A stretch of 64,000 nt of DNA from Granulosicoccus sp. (GCA_020627685.1 JAHDGK010000009.1:1-64000), one strand, 5' to 3'. Numbered from the stretch's first letter, positions 55,204 through 64,000 are shown. Notes: generated from the letters alone by a model not told the origin. Made by a program: numbers and translations.

Positions 55204-58200
55204 ATGAGGATTTTTTCTGATAAAGCACGACCTATCCATGCGGGTCATTTCCCCACTGAATTGTTGCAGCGCCAGGACGCATTACCGGACTTATCTAAAG
55301 TACCTGCGTTCAAACAGCTGTCGTTTGACAACCCATCAGCCCCGTTCTCTATCGTCAACGCGATGCGTGAGCATCAGGCGATGCTCGACACGATCCGTCA
55401 CGGTATTATTAATTCGGAAAAGGCGGCTTGCCCTGAAAATCTAAACGAAAGAGCAGAGCATCTAAAAGCCTTTGCTTATTTTTCGGATGCATCGCTGGCC
55501 GGTGTCTGCCAGCTCCCTGAAAGCACTTTGTTAGAAACACCGGTCGTCAATCCAGACATCGCCGAGTTAGCCAACGATCTACAAACCCGTCAAACCAAAA
55601 CGCTGGCGTCGGGTATCGATATGATCATGGCTGATCTGAAAGAATCTACGCGCAAATTTACCGGCAGCGTAAAAGATCATACGCATGCTTTGGTTTTCTT
55701 GTATCAACATCCTAGAGATCCTACTGAGGACGAACCGGGAACCGAATGGATTCACGATGCCCTTGAACACAGGGCGTGTTTGCTGGCTTCGGAGACTTCA
55801 ATTGTCATTGCTAACTACATACGGCTTTTGGGATACGACGCACTGGCCCATACGGGCACCAGTAGTGCGGTTGACCTCAATAAGCTTGCGGTTACCGCAG
55901 GACTTGCGACCGTTGAAGAGGGTGAGCTTGTAAACCCGTATATCGGAAACCGGTTTGGTATTGGCGTTGTCACCACAAACTTCGCTATGAGTGCAGATCG
56001 TCCTTTAGTGCCGCTCTCCCAGCAACCCGCAAGTATCTACGGTTGGACTTGGAAATTGGGTAAAGGGTTTGCTAAAAATGCCTCTAATGTTGAGCCCTAT
56101 AAAGATCGTCGATTCGTCGACGGCGCTCACCCGTTTGAAAAACTGAATCGCGTTTCACAGCCAACCACTTTCATTGATGAGGCAAGAGTTGCGCGAGTAC
56201 CCAAGCGCACTGACATGTTTGCTCGCGCCCAGTTTGGTGACTTAGGAAAACAGGTACAGGCCGGTGCGGCCGGTGGTCGGTATGCCAGGAAGTCAGCACC
56301 CTCGATGGCGCAGCGACGAGCATTAGGCGCGTTCGTCTTATTGCAAGACGGCGAAACTGCTGTGCAGAAGCATCCTTTAGACCCCACGTCCGCGGCCGAG
56401 TTGATTAAAGCCACATCGTATTTTTTAGGCATTGATGCGGTTGGAATATCCCGCTGTCCGGATTGGTCCTGGTATTCACACGATGCCGCTGGCGAGGTTT
56501 TAGACCCACCGCACGATGAGGCTATATCGATGATTGTCGATCAGGGTTATGGAACGATGGAAGGGTCGTCGGGTGATGATTGGATATCGGTTGCATTGTC
56601 AATGCGAGCCTATTTACGATTCTCTTTGTTAGGCGGTGTGATTGCCAAGCAGATCCGGAACCTTGGCTATAAAGCGAAAGCGCATACCGTGCTCGATGGG
56701 GAAGTTTTACAACCCCCTTTGTTGTTGCTTGCAGGCTTAGGGGAAGTCAGTCGAATTGGTGAGGTTGTATTAAATCCTTTCTTAGGTCCCCGATTAAAGT
56801 CCGGAGTGGTGACTACAGACTTACCCCTGTCTCACGATCAACCCATTGACTTTGGTTTGCAGAAGTTTTGTGAGAGTTGCAACAAGTGCGCGCGCGAATG
56901 TCCTTCTGGTGCGATAACCGCCGGCCCTAAGTTGATGTTCAACGGGTATGAGATCTGGAAGTCGGACAGTCAAAAATGCGCAACCTACCGCATTACAACC
57001 GAAGGTGGTGCTATGTGTGGCAGGTGTATGAAAACCTGTCCGTGGAACCTTGAAGGTTTACTGGCAGACAGCGTGTTTCGATGGACGGCGATGAAGTTGC
57101 CTTTTACTGCCAGCGCGCTAGCGCGCTTTGATGATTTTGCCGATCGAGGAAGCCTCAACACCATTAAGAAATGGTGGTGGGATCTCGAATTGGAAGATGA
57201 TGGGGCCTATAGAGTTACGCAAAAGCCCATCAATGAAAGACAGCTTCAAAAGGATCTGCATTTAAAGTACGAAGACCAAACTCTGGCTGTGTATCCGGCA
57301 CCACTTGCGCCACATCCGTATCCTTACCCATACCCTATGGATAGAGAGAAGGGTATAGAAGCGTATCAGGCGATGATCACTGCAGATCAGTACAAGCTGC
57401 ACTTGAAAGAAGGCACGGTAGATCGTGTTTCGCATGTTTACTCTCATTCAGATGAGAGCCCGGTTGTTCAAGTCGTTGTTAGTCGCGCCATAAAGCATAC
57501 GGCGGATATCACGTTTTATGAGTTGACCAGTATTGATGGTGAACCTTTGCCTGAGTGGCGTGCAGGTGCTCATTTAGATGTTGTCGTAGCACCTGAATTT
57601 GTTCGGCAGTACTCCATGTGTGGAGACCCCAGCGACCGATCGTCTTATCAAATCGCGGTCTTGAAAGAGGCCGAAGGGCGGGGCGGCTCAGCGCTTATGC
57701 ACAGAATTTTTAACGAAGGCCGGAAGGTCTTTGTGAGTAAGCCGATCAATCATTTTCCTGTAGATGACTCGGCGTCGAATAGCTATTTGATGGCTGGAGG
57801 CATTGGTGTAACGCCCATGATTGCCATGGCGCATGAGCTGCACCACAGTAATAAAGCATTTGAACTTCATTATTCAGGACGAAGCCTGCAAACCATGGCA
57901 TTCATTGAGCAGCTTGCGGCTGTCCCGTGGGCAGAGCATGTCACGCTGCATGTAAGCGATGAAGGTACGAGACTTAAACTATCTGAGGTGTTTGCGAGCG
58001 CTGCTGAAGGCTCGCATGTCTACACCTGCGGTGGCGAAGCCTATATGTCAGCAGTCATGGATGCAGCAACGGCCGCAGGGATTCCTGAAGAGGCAAGGCA
58101 CCTGGAATACTTCTCCGTCCCGGACGTTCCAGATTATGTGAATCATGAGTTCACGATATCGCTTAGTCAGTCTGGTAAAACCTTTACTGTCACTGAAGAC

Positions 58201-58410
58201 GAAACAGCCGCTGACGTCTTGCAAGCGAACGGCTATCCGGTAGATGTTAAATGTTCGGATGGTCTGTGCGGTGTTTGTCAGTGCAAATTTTCATCCGGTG
58301 ATGTTGAGCACCGGGATTTCGTCTTATCCAAAAAACAACGCAATGACACCATTATTTTGTGTCAATCACGTGCGGCCGAAGCTAATGGTGTTATCGAGCT
58401 TGATCTATAG
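55204..58410 (+). CDS. Self-sufficient reductive dehalogenase-like fusion (cobalamin/2x[4Fe-4S] RdhA + FNR/[2Fe-2S] reductase)
   Basis: A 1068-residue protein. Residues about 390-620 form the RdhA core: a cobalamin-binding nitroreductase-like fold, then VVTTDLPLSHDQPIDFGLQKFC, with two ferredoxin clusters C556/C559/C562/C566-P and C592/C605/C608/C612-P. Residues about 195-270 repeat the core pattern (LGYDALAHT...NPYIGNRFGIGVVTTN) but without iron-sulfur motifs, like the degenerate N-terminal duplicate of NpRdhA. From about 735 there is a phthalate-dioxygenase-reductase-like unit: FMN motif RQYSMCGDP (801-809), GGIGVTP (865-871) and a [2Fe-2S] site C1017/C1022/C1025/C1053. There is no Tat signal and no rdhB nearby, as for the soluble BhbA/NpRdhA type. 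AAGGTG lies 7 bases before the ATG. Substrate unknown. Epoxyqueuosine reductase (QueG) was considered, but the reductase tail and length argue against it. Confidence 0.85.
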   Translation: MRIFSDKARPIHAGHFPTELLQRQDALPDLSKVPAFKQLSFDNPSAPFSIVNAMREHQAMLDTIRHGIINSEKAACPENLNERAEHLKAFAYFSDASLAGVCQLPESTLLETPVVNPDIAELANDLQTRQTKTLASGIDMIMADLKESTRKFTGSVKDHTHALVFLYQHPRDPTEDEPGTEWIHDALEHRACLLASETSIVIANYIRLLGYDALAHTGTSSAVDLNKLAVTAGLATVEEGELVNPYIGNRFGIGVVTTNFAMSADRPLVPLSQQPASIYGWTWKLGKGFAKNASNVEPYKDRRFVDGAHPFEKLNRVSQPTTFIDEARVARVPKRTDMFARAQFGDLGKQVQAGAAGGRYARKSAPSMAQRRALGAFVLLQDGETAVQKHPLDPTSAAELIKATSYFLGIDAVGISRCPDWSWYSHDAAGEVLDPPHDEAISMIVDQGYGTMEGSSGDDWISVALSMRAYLRFSLLGGVIAKQIRNLGYKAKAHTVLDGEVLQPPLLLLAGLGEVSRIGEVVLNPFLGPRLKSGVVTTDLPLSHDQPIDFGLQKFCESCNKCARECPSGAITAGPKLMFNGYEIWKSDSQKCATYRITTEGGAMCGRCMKTCPWNLEGLLADSVFRWTAMKLPFTASALARFDDFADRGSLNTIKKWWWDLELEDDGAYRVTQKPINERQLQKDLHLKYEDQTLAVYPAPLAPHPYPYPYPMDREKGIEAYQAMITADQYKLHLKEGTVDRVSHVYSHSDESPVVQVVVSRAIKHTADITFYELTSIDGEPLPEWRAGAHLDVVVAPEFVRQYSMCGDPSDRSSYQIAVLKEAEGRGGSALMHRIFNEGRKVFVSKPINHFPVDDSASNSYLMAGGIGVTPMIAMAHELHHSNKAFELHYSGRSLQTMAFIEQLAAVPWAEHVTLHVSDEGTRLKLSEVFASAAEGSHVYTCGGEAYMSAVMDAATAAGIPEEARHLEYFSVPDVPDYVNHEFTISLSQSGKTFTVTEDETAADVLQANGYPVDVKCSDGLCGVCQCKFSSGDVEHRDFVLSKKQRNDTIILCQSRAAEANGVIELDL

Positions 58411-58417
58411 CCGAGAA

Positions 58418-60424
58418 CTAGTGTGTCGGCCAGTTAGCAACGTCCTCTAACCACGTATCCGGCTTAGCATCCGACGGCATACGCCAGTCTCCTCTGGGTG
58501 ATAAGGCGACATTACCGACCTTCGGCCCATCAGCGGTACAAGAGCGCTTGAACTGATGCATGAAAAATCGCTTGATAAACACGGTTATCCAGCGTTTAAG
58601 TGTTTCATCATCGTATTGCGATTCATCAAACGCTATTCGTGCTAAATCCAGGATTCGTGATGGTCGAGCACCGTGCCTGACAAAATGATAGAGGAAGAAG
58701 TCGTGTAGTTCGTAAGGTCCTATACGTTCTTCAGTGAGCTGTGCGATCTGTCCGTCGGCGTCCGCAGGTAGCAGTTCTGGCGATATAGGCGTATCGAGTA
58801 TCGCGAACAGTGTTTCGCGTAACGACTCACTATCACTCCAGGTGCTTGCCCGCTCATTAGCTACCCAGCGGATAACAAACTGTATCAACGTTTTGGGGAC
58901 GCCTGCGTTGACGTCGTACATTGCGATGTGATCACCAGCGTAGGTTGACCACCCCAGTGCTTTTTCCGATAAATCTCCGGTGCCCACAACCAGACCACCG
59001 TTCTGGTTAGCCAGGGTCATCAGTAATAGCGTTCTAAGTCTGGCCTGTACATTCTCAAGCGTCACATCACCCATTTCCGGATGAGCTCTGAGTCGGGTTA
59101 GTAATTCATCAACGTTGTTAACGCCGTCGGTAACCTCATGGTTTACTGCATTGAGAACCGTACGGCTCGCATCTGAAATACTGACTTGGCTGAAGCTTGC
59201 ACCTACTGCATGCGATAAGTTTTCCGCGTTATCGCGTGTGCCATCCGAGGTACCGAATCCGGGGAGCGTTATGCAGATCAAATCGCTTCTGGGTTGTCCT
59301 TGCAAATCCAGTGCTGCTGCCGCGACCAGGGCGGCATGAGTGGAGTCCAAACCCCCGGAAACGCCCAGTACCAATTTTGGTTTACCAATCGCTGCCATAC
59401 GGGTGGCCAGCGCATTTGATTGGATCTCGAACATTTCCCAACAACGATTTGCCAAAGTTGCTGGATCCTTGGGCAGAAAGGGTGTTTTGGTAATCGATCT
59501 TACGAGTCCTTCGGGTTCGTTAGAGCTGAATGGGACGATACGAAAATCCAAAATAGTTTCACGTGCACAGTCCCCGAATGTCGTGGTTGATCTGCGCTCG
59601 AATGCCAAGAGTTCAAGATCAATGTCTTGCACGATTAGCTGGCCGCTTCGACGAAACCGTTGAGATTCGATGAGCGTTTGCCCGTTTTCACAAATAAATG
59701 CATCTGCATCGAAGCTGACATCGGTGGACGACTCTCCGGGTCCTGCCGCAACATACACATAGGCACATTTACCGCGATCAGAGGTGGACTGTGCAAGTAG
59801 TCGCCTCAATTCAGCCTTGCCGATAGTGAAATTCGAGGCCGACAGATTGCAAATGATGGTTGCCCCTGCCGAGACTTGATAGCTGCTTGGAGGAACTTGT
59901 ACCCACAGATCTTCACAGACCTCGATGCCTAGAGTGAGGTCGGTTAACGAGCTTTGAAAGAGAATGTCTAAACCGAACGGTGCTTGAAACTGACCTACAG
60001 CAATAGAAGCATCTTGCGGTAAATCAAAGCCTGACCTGAACCACCGGGCCTCCTCAAACTCACGGTAATTGGGTAAATAGCCTTTGGGCACGACACCCAG
60101 CAATTGACCCTGATGAATAACAGCGGCGCAGTTGTACAGTCCGTGATTGAAGCGTAACGGGATTCCAACTACGGCAACGGGTTCTAAGGATTTTCCCGAT
60201 TCAATCAACGCGAGTAGAGACTGTTCGCAGGCATCGAGTAGGGTTGTGTTTAACGATAGGTCCCTAATGCTGTAACCGCTTAAGCCCAGCTCCGGGAAAA
60301 CTACGGTATTCGCGCCCGCCGCATCAGCCTCTCGCCATAGGGCGAGTGTGCGGTCACGGTTGGTTTCAATGTCTGCGACCGCAGCTGCCGGGACGGCCGC
60401 GGCTATTCGTGCATATCCTTTCAT
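58418..60424 (-). CDS. nadE: Glutamine-dependent NAD+ synthetase
   Basis: NadE amidates deamido-NAD with ammonia from glutamine. The 668 residues comprise an N-terminal nitrilase-like glutaminase with the triad E45 (FPELGLSGY), K114 (VPKGYLPNYREFEE) and C170 (GIEVCEDLW), and a C-terminal ATP-pyrophosphatase synthetase (LVLGVSGGLDSTHAALVAA, GTGDLSEKALGWSTYAGDHIAMYDVNAGVPKTL). This long two-domain form is of the Mycobacterium tuberculosis type (679 residues). It is convergent with the RdhA fusion (7-base gap). With nadD it completes the end of NAD synthesis within this window. Confidence 0.95.
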   Translation of the reverse strand: MKGYARIAAAVPAAAVADIETNRDRTLALWREADAAGANTVVFPELGLSGYSIRDLSLNTTLLDACEQSLLALIESGKSLEPVAVVGIPLRFNHGLYNCAAVIHQGQLLGVVPKGYLPNYREFEEARWFRSGFDLPQDASIAVGQFQAPFGLDILFQSSLTDLTLGIEVCEDLWVQVPPSSYQVSAGATIICNLSASNFTIGKAELRRLLAQSTSDRGKCAYVYVAAGPGESSTDVSFDADAFICENGQTLIESQRFRRSGQLIVQDIDLELLAFERRSTTTFGDCARETILDFRIVPFSSNEPEGLVRSITKTPFLPKDPATLANRCWEMFEIQSNALATRMAAIGKPKLVLGVSGGLDSTHAALVAAAALDLQGQPRSDLICITLPGFGTSDGTRDNAENLSHAVGASFSQVSISDASRTVLNAVNHEVTDGVNNVDELLTRLRAHPEMGDVTLENVQARLRTLLLMTLANQNGGLVVGTGDLSEKALGWSTYAGDHIAMYDVNAGVPKTLIQFVIRWVANERASTWSDSESLRETLFAILDTPISPELLPADADGQIAQLTEERIGPYELHDFFLYHFVRHGARPSRILDLARIAFDESQYDDETLKRWITVFIKRFFMHQFKRSCTADGPKVGNVALSPRGDWRMPSDAKPDTWLEDVANWPTH

Positions 60425-60654
60425 GGTGACAGTATAAGTCTCAATCCGTGTATTGGCATGGCACAGGTCGTGCCGGGTTGAGTGAATTCCTATGCCTGTA
60501 GAGACATTTTCAGTGACGTAGATTCCATCAAGCGCATGTTTTTTAACGCTATTCGTGGTTCCTGCCGCGTTATTTATCGCCAGGCTGGGGGGCAGTGGCG
60601 CTTATGGTTCGTTTTTTCAGCAGTCGGGTAACAGCGTGGTTTTCAGTTGAGCAA

Positions 60655-61671
60655 CTACCGAATAGGGATGCGGGTTTGGTTCGCAGCGGATTCGTAAATT
60701 GCCTCTTCCACCCTAATCACTGAAAGATAATCTTCAGCGCTGTTCTCAAACGGTTGCTTGTGCAACATGGCGTTTATGACGTGGTTTTGCAGCGCGTAAA
60801 CGCAGTCACCGGCAAATCCGGGCCACTCCTGAGCCTGCAACAAGGTCTTGCTGTGCACATCACCAAACTCGCGATGGGTAAGCTCACCGTTTCCGTGCAG
60901 CTGAATGGTGCCCTTTGTCCCTTCGAGTAAACACTCACCCAGTGTCATTCGATGATTGTGAGCGGCATGATCAAGATGTCTGTTTCCATCAAACACAGCG
61001 CGTTTACCTTCGGCAAATTCGAATATGACATGGGCTGCGTCCTCGCCCTTGATGGCAGGATTCATCTTTCGCAAATCGGCATAGACGGCGAGGATGTCGC
61101 CCATCAAAAATTTGAAGGTATCTATCCAGTGCACACCGGTTTCGTGAATTAACAATTTAGGCATTGACTGAAAATAGGGTTGCCTATCGAGGTAGGCATC
61201 GGGCCCTTGCCCGTCTCCTGTTCTCAAGCGAAATGTCACTTGGTGGACATCCCCAAGCAGCTCGTCTTGGATGGCTTCGCGCATGCAGCGATACCATGGC
61301 TGAAATCTGAAATTCTCGTGAATGATGAGAGCGACACCTGCTTTTGAACACAAGCGAGTGGCTTCTTCAGCTTCGCTTAAACTTGTGCAAAACGGCTTTT
61401 GGCAAATGATAACGTCAACACTGCTGCGAAGAGCTCGTTTGATAAACGCGAGATGAGTTGAAGGTGGCGTAATGATATCCAGTAGTTGCGGTTCAGTGCT
61501 ATCCAACAAATCGTCTATGTCGCTGAAGGCTGTGAAGCCGGTGGCTATCGCGGCCTCTTTTGAAGCGTCCATTGAGCCGACTACGGTGACACTGGGAATA
61601 CGCGACCAAGCATCGTAGTGGAATCGACTGAAGTATCCGGCGCCTGCACAAGCTACTTTGATTTCAGACAT
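60655..61671 (-). CDS. Gfo/Idh/MocA family oxidoreductase
   Basis: A 338-residue NAD(P)-dependent dehydrogenase. The N-terminal Rossmann part IKVACAGAGYFSRFHYDAWSRIPSVTVVGSMD and the EKPxx-type motif (VDVIICQKPFCTSLSEAEEA, with Q in place of E before KP) identify the family. The C-terminal domain binds sugar or inositol-like substrates (WIDTFKFLMGDI region). It lies 13 bases after the DUF6151 gene on the same strand, so the two are probably co-transcribed. The substrate cannot be named. Confidence 0.85.
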   Translation of the reverse strand: MSEIKVACAGAGYFSRFHYDAWSRIPSVTVVGSMDASKEAAIATGFTAFSDIDDLLDSTEPQLLDIITPPSTHLAFIKRALRSSVDVIICQKPFCTSLSEAEEATRLCSKAGVALIIHENFRFQPWYRCMREAIQDELLGDVHQVTFRLRTGDGQGPDAYLDRQPYFQSMPKLLIHETGVHWIDTFKFLMGDILAVYADLRKMNPAIKGEDAAHVIFEFAEGKRAVFDGNRHLDHAAHNHRMTLGECLLEGTKGTIQLHGNGELTHREFGDVHSKTLLQAQEWPGFAGDCVYALQNHVINAMLHKQPFENSAEDYLSVIRVEEAIYESAANQTRIPIR

Positions 61672-61684
61672 CTGTAAGCGTCCT

Positions 61685-62368
61685 TTATATTTTACTTCTA
61701 GCCGCTTGGCGTTCTTCCAAGCTAATAAGGGTTGGAGGCACCAAAGGCTCTGCTGTTTCAGCGTCTATCAAAACTGATTTTTTGTGATCTCCCCGCAAGC
61801 GCCAACGAGCCATATTTCGCAACGTTCCTAGAATTCCTCTTAGGCCGAATCCTTTAGCCACAGGCCAATCTGTCGACATGGGATGTTGCTTGCCCGCACA
61901 CACGCCATATTTCACCGGCCCTAGGCAATCATTGAGTGCGTTATCTCTATTTTCATTATCTACCTTGGTGCTCTGGCTTTTTTTGCCTTTCGCGGGCCGG
62001 GTAGTTTGAGAAATTTTGGTGATGTTGGTGGTGATTAAGCCTAAGTAAGGCATATCAACTTTACTGGGTGTGTTGAACAAAGGTGTATTGCAGCAGGTTG
62101 AATACCAGCGGTAAATGCCATCGGGCTTCAAATTCAAGTTTCCTAACAGCTCCTTTCCGTATTGAATGGAGAGTGTCGCCGGTGACAATTGCAGGATATC
62201 GGTGCCGCCATTGGTATCAAGTTGTGTCTCTGCAGCGTTCAGATGTTGGGCATAGGTTTGGCAGTCTATGCAATAGCATTTCATTCGGGTAGGTTTGCGC
62301 TGCTCTGACAGGTTCACAGATGCTAAAACCTTTGTGCACTCGCATGACACAGTGAGTTTTTGGTTCAT
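61685..62368 (-). CDS. DUF6151 (GFA-like zinc) protein
   Basis: A 227-residue protein. CECTKV near the N-terminus, CYCIDCQTYAQHL and YRWYSTCCNTPLFNTP provide cysteine pairs as in the GFA/CENP-V zinc fold, and LDTNGGTDILQLSPATLSI is typical of DUF6151. The family is related to glutathione-dependent formaldehyde-activating enzyme, but its activity is unknown. It is upstream of the Gfo/Idh/MocA gene (13-base gap) and divergent from the ABC transporter genes. Confidence 0.8.
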   Translation of the reverse strand: MNQKLTVSCECTKVLASVNLSEQRKPTRMKCYCIDCQTYAQHLNAAETQLDTNGGTDILQLSPATLSIQYGKELLGNLNLKPDGIYRWYSTCCNTPLFNTPSKVDMPYLGLITTNITKISQTTRPAKGKKSQSTKVDNENRDNALNDCLGPVKYGVCAGKQHPMSTDWPVAKGFGLRGILGTLRNMARWRLRGDHKKSVLIDAETAEPLVPPTLISLEERQAARSKI

Positions 62369-62539
62369 TGTTGTACACCTTATCCGGAAAATTGCGATAG
62401 CAAGGGTCAGTCGGTATGTTGCCGTGCACAGCCTATCTAAATTTCTCTGTCAATGCAGTGGCAGATTGTTCATGGCAGTACGATAGCGGCATATTCGCGT
62501 AATATAGGAGACACTTTTCAGCGGTATAGCAAACGCTAA

Positions 62540-63481
62540 ATGATAGAAATTTCAGACAGCCCGGTGCTTGTTCAACCCCGGACAGACAACCCTGTGCTGC
62601 GCATGCACGAAGTGCAGAAGTCGTTTGGAAATTTGAAGGTGCTCGATGGGCTCAGTTTGGATGTTTTTCCAGGTGAAGTGTTCGGGTTTCTAGGACGTAA
62701 TGGAGCGGGAAAATCCACGGCTATCAGGCTGCTTATGGGAATCACGCAAGCTGATGCAGGGCAGATTAGTCTTTTCGGGAGTTCTTTGAAGTCTGACTTA
62801 ATCGGTATTCGCCAAAAAATTGGTTACGTTGCGCAAGATCAAAATATGTATCCGTGGATGACGCCGAAGGTGTTGTCAAAATTTGTCCGAGGTTTTTATC
62901 CAAGCTGGGATGAGGCGCGTTATCAACAGTTATTAGGTGATTTTCAGCTTCCTCCCAAACGTCGGATTGGCACCTTCTCAGGTGGTATGAAGGCAAAGTT
63001 AGCGCTTAGCTTAGCGTTAGCCAGCAGGCCGCAGCTACTCATTCTCGATGAACCCACAGCCGGTATGGATCCAGTTGCTCGTCGGGAATTTCTCGACTTA
63101 GTTCGCGAGCAAACCATGAATGATGGCGCTACCACTTTTTTTTCTACACATCTAATTGATGAAATAGAGGCTATTGCCGATCGTATCGCCATCGTTGAAT
63201 CAGGCAAGACTGTCTATGACGGAGCTTTGGACCCGCTGCGCAACAGTATAAAAAGTTGGTCTATACCCATTAATCAATATGTCGCAGGTGATATGCCGGG
63301 CGATTTTGTGAACCACCGTCTTAAGCTACTTAAGCAAGGTGAGCGACAAGGTCGATGGGTGGTGACGTTGCAATTTCCTGAATCCGTTATGGCCTCGTTA
63401 TCCATGCACCCTAGTGAGGGTTGGATAAACGAACCGATGACTCTGGAAGATGTGTTTATCGCTATAGTGGCAAATACGTAG
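62540..63481 (+). CDS. ABC transporter ATP-binding protein
   Basis: A 313-residue ATPase of the ABC-2 exporter type. Walker A is GFLGRNGAGKSTAIRLL, the signature is TFSGGMKAKLALSLALA, Walker B is LLILDEPTAGMDP and the H-loop is FFSTHLIDE. YVAQDQNMYPWMTPKVLSKFVRGFYPSWD resembles the YhcG/BcrA-type (regulated multidrug or antibiotic efflux) ATPases. The C-terminal ~80 residues are less conserved, as usual for this group. It precedes the permease gene by 7 bases. Substrate unknown. Confidence 0.9.
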   Translation: MIEISDSPVLVQPRTDNPVLRMHEVQKSFGNLKVLDGLSLDVFPGEVFGFLGRNGAGKSTAIRLLMGITQADAGQISLFGSSLKSDLIGIRQKIGYVAQDQNMYPWMTPKVLSKFVRGFYPSWDEARYQQLLGDFQLPPKRRIGTFSGGMKAKLALSLALASRPQLLILDEPTAGMDPVARREFLDLVREQTMNDGATTFFSTHLIDEIEAIADRIAIVESGKTVYDGALDPLRNSIKSWSIPINQYVAGDMPGDFVNHRLKLLKQGERQGRWVVTLQFPESVMASLSMHPSEGWINEPMTLEDVFIAIVANT

Positions 63482-63488
63482 ACTCGCC

Positions 63489-64000
63489 ATGGCCGCTTTA
63501 TCTTTGTTAGGGAAAGACATCCGCGAGCATTGGATGCCCGTGCTGTTTTTAACCTTCGGTTGCATCGTTGTTTTTCTTCTGCTGCTTTTTCAGAATAAAC
63601 AGGCAGCCTACAGCATGAGCACGTTGGAAATAGTGCGTTACGCATTGTTATACCTGATGCCTGTGGTTGCCCTCATCGTAGGAAATCGCTTGATTGTCGG
63701 TGAATATCTGAGTGGTACGCGGTTATTTGTTGAGGCATTGCCTCTTGGGCCGAATTTGCCATTGATATTAAAGTACTTGCTTGGCCTTGTTTTTTTATCC
63801 GGTCTTGCTTTGGTGATGATTGCATTAGCAGCAAGGTCTGCCAGCGCTGCAGATGAAATTACCTCGCAGTATTTGCTCCTGATCGCTGGAAAGACACTCG
63901 TCATGATGTGGCTTTACTGGAGCATTGTATTTTGTTTCAGTTTATGTGGCTATTTACGAGTGTTGCTATACCTGGTGCTTGCATTAACCGTTGCAGCATT
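63489..64000 (+). CDS. ABC transporter permease (3' truncated by window)
   Basis: ATG 63489 opens a frame that continues past the right edge, 170 codons visible. It starts MAALSLLGKDIREHW and contains several membrane segments: VLFLTFGCIVVFLLLLFQ, YALLYLMPVVALIVGNRLIVGEYLSGTRLFVEALPLG, YLLGLVFLSGLALVMIALAA, and a further Trp/Tyr/Phe-rich helix near the end. The motif GEYLSGT... is usual in ABC-2 permeases that work with the ATPase encoded 7 bases upstream. Confidence 0.8.
   Translation, partial: MAALSLLGKDIREHWMPVLFLTFGCIVVFLLLLFQNKQAAYSMSTLEIVRYALLYLMPVVALIVGNRLIVGEYLSGTRLFVEALPLGPNLPLILKYLLGLVFLSGLALVMIALAARSASAADEITSQYLLLIAGKTLVMMWLYWSIVFCFSLCGYLRVLLYLVLALTVAA

Noticed and set aside
55204-58410. 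Epoxyqueuosine reductase (QueG) as the identity of the large Fe-S protein
   Set aside because: QueG is about 380 residues and has no FNR/[2Fe-2S] reductase tail or N-terminal duplicate; the RdhA type fits length and domain order.
1-64000. CRISPR arrays, tRNA/rRNA genes, insertion sequences, prophage
   Set aside because: I looked for regular direct repeats, tRNA-like cloverleaf strings, transposase motifs and phage structural genes in the gaps and found none that could be supported.

Overview
The window comes from a chromosome of a free-living gammaproteobacterium, probably marine or environmental (inference). The main argument is gene order. Several blocks are arranged as in Pseudomonas and other Gammaproteobacteria: proA-nadD-rsfS-rlmH-maf-rng-yhdP; purN-purM next to DUF2066-hda; dapA-bamC-MBL hydrolase; xseB-ispA-dxs; and a CorC-like/YpjD-like/ffh neighbourhood. 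I saw no rRNA, tRNA, CRISPR array, insertion sequence or prophage.

Layout. 1-5050 is the 3' part of a tightly overlapping operon for a type II secretion/type IV pilus-like machine: GspF-like platform protein (cut by the window edge), GspL-like, GspM-like, a small exported protein, a pilin-like protein and a class III prepilin. 5406-8135 holds aquaporin Z, a YfaZ-like barrel protein and TatD. 8271-17328 is a housekeeping run (proline synthesis, NAD synthesis, ribosome silencing, 23S rRNA methylation, Maf, RNase G, YhdP), followed by a DUF4344 metallopeptidase-like protein. 18322-21039 is a tandem glycine riboswitch, a DadA-like FAD dehydrogenase and a mandelate-racemase homologue whose start codon lies inside an 11-bp inverted-repeat arm. 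21044-29595 carries DarP, exported proteins, purMN, DUF2066, Hda, DUF2069 and WrbA. 29741-33367 has a GspE-like ATPase (probably the motor for the first operon), a BioF2-like acetyltransferase and an orphan BrnA-like antitoxin. 33483-35729 is a TetR/pirin/DUF2852 module with two matching palindromic operators. 35809-50328 is mostly housekeeping: proS, a LysR regulator, an AI-2E-family transporter, a Bcp peroxiredoxin, dapA, bamC, isoprenoid synthesis (dxs, ispA), xseB, radA, a CorC-like protein and a YpjD-like protein. 50398-55143 has a DUF2786 protein, an exported YyaL/DUF255 thioredoxin protein with a DsbD-alpha-like tail, and ffh. 55204-58410 encodes a 1068-residue protein that looks like a self-sufficient reductive dehalogenase: a cobalamin/2x[4Fe-4S] catalytic part fused to an FNR/[2Fe-2S] reductase. 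The rest is nadE, a Gfo/Idh/MocA oxidoreductase, a DUF6151 protein and an ABC exporter cut by the right edge.

The two most notable loci are the RdhA-reductase fusion at 55204-58410 and the glycine-riboswitch/dehydrogenase/racemase locus at 18322-21039. The RdhA fusion has no separate membrane anchor or reductase gene beside it, as expected for a cytoplasmic, NAD(P)H-driven dehalogenase. In the second locus all classical mandelate racemase catalytic residues are present at the numbering of the Pseudomonas putida enzyme.
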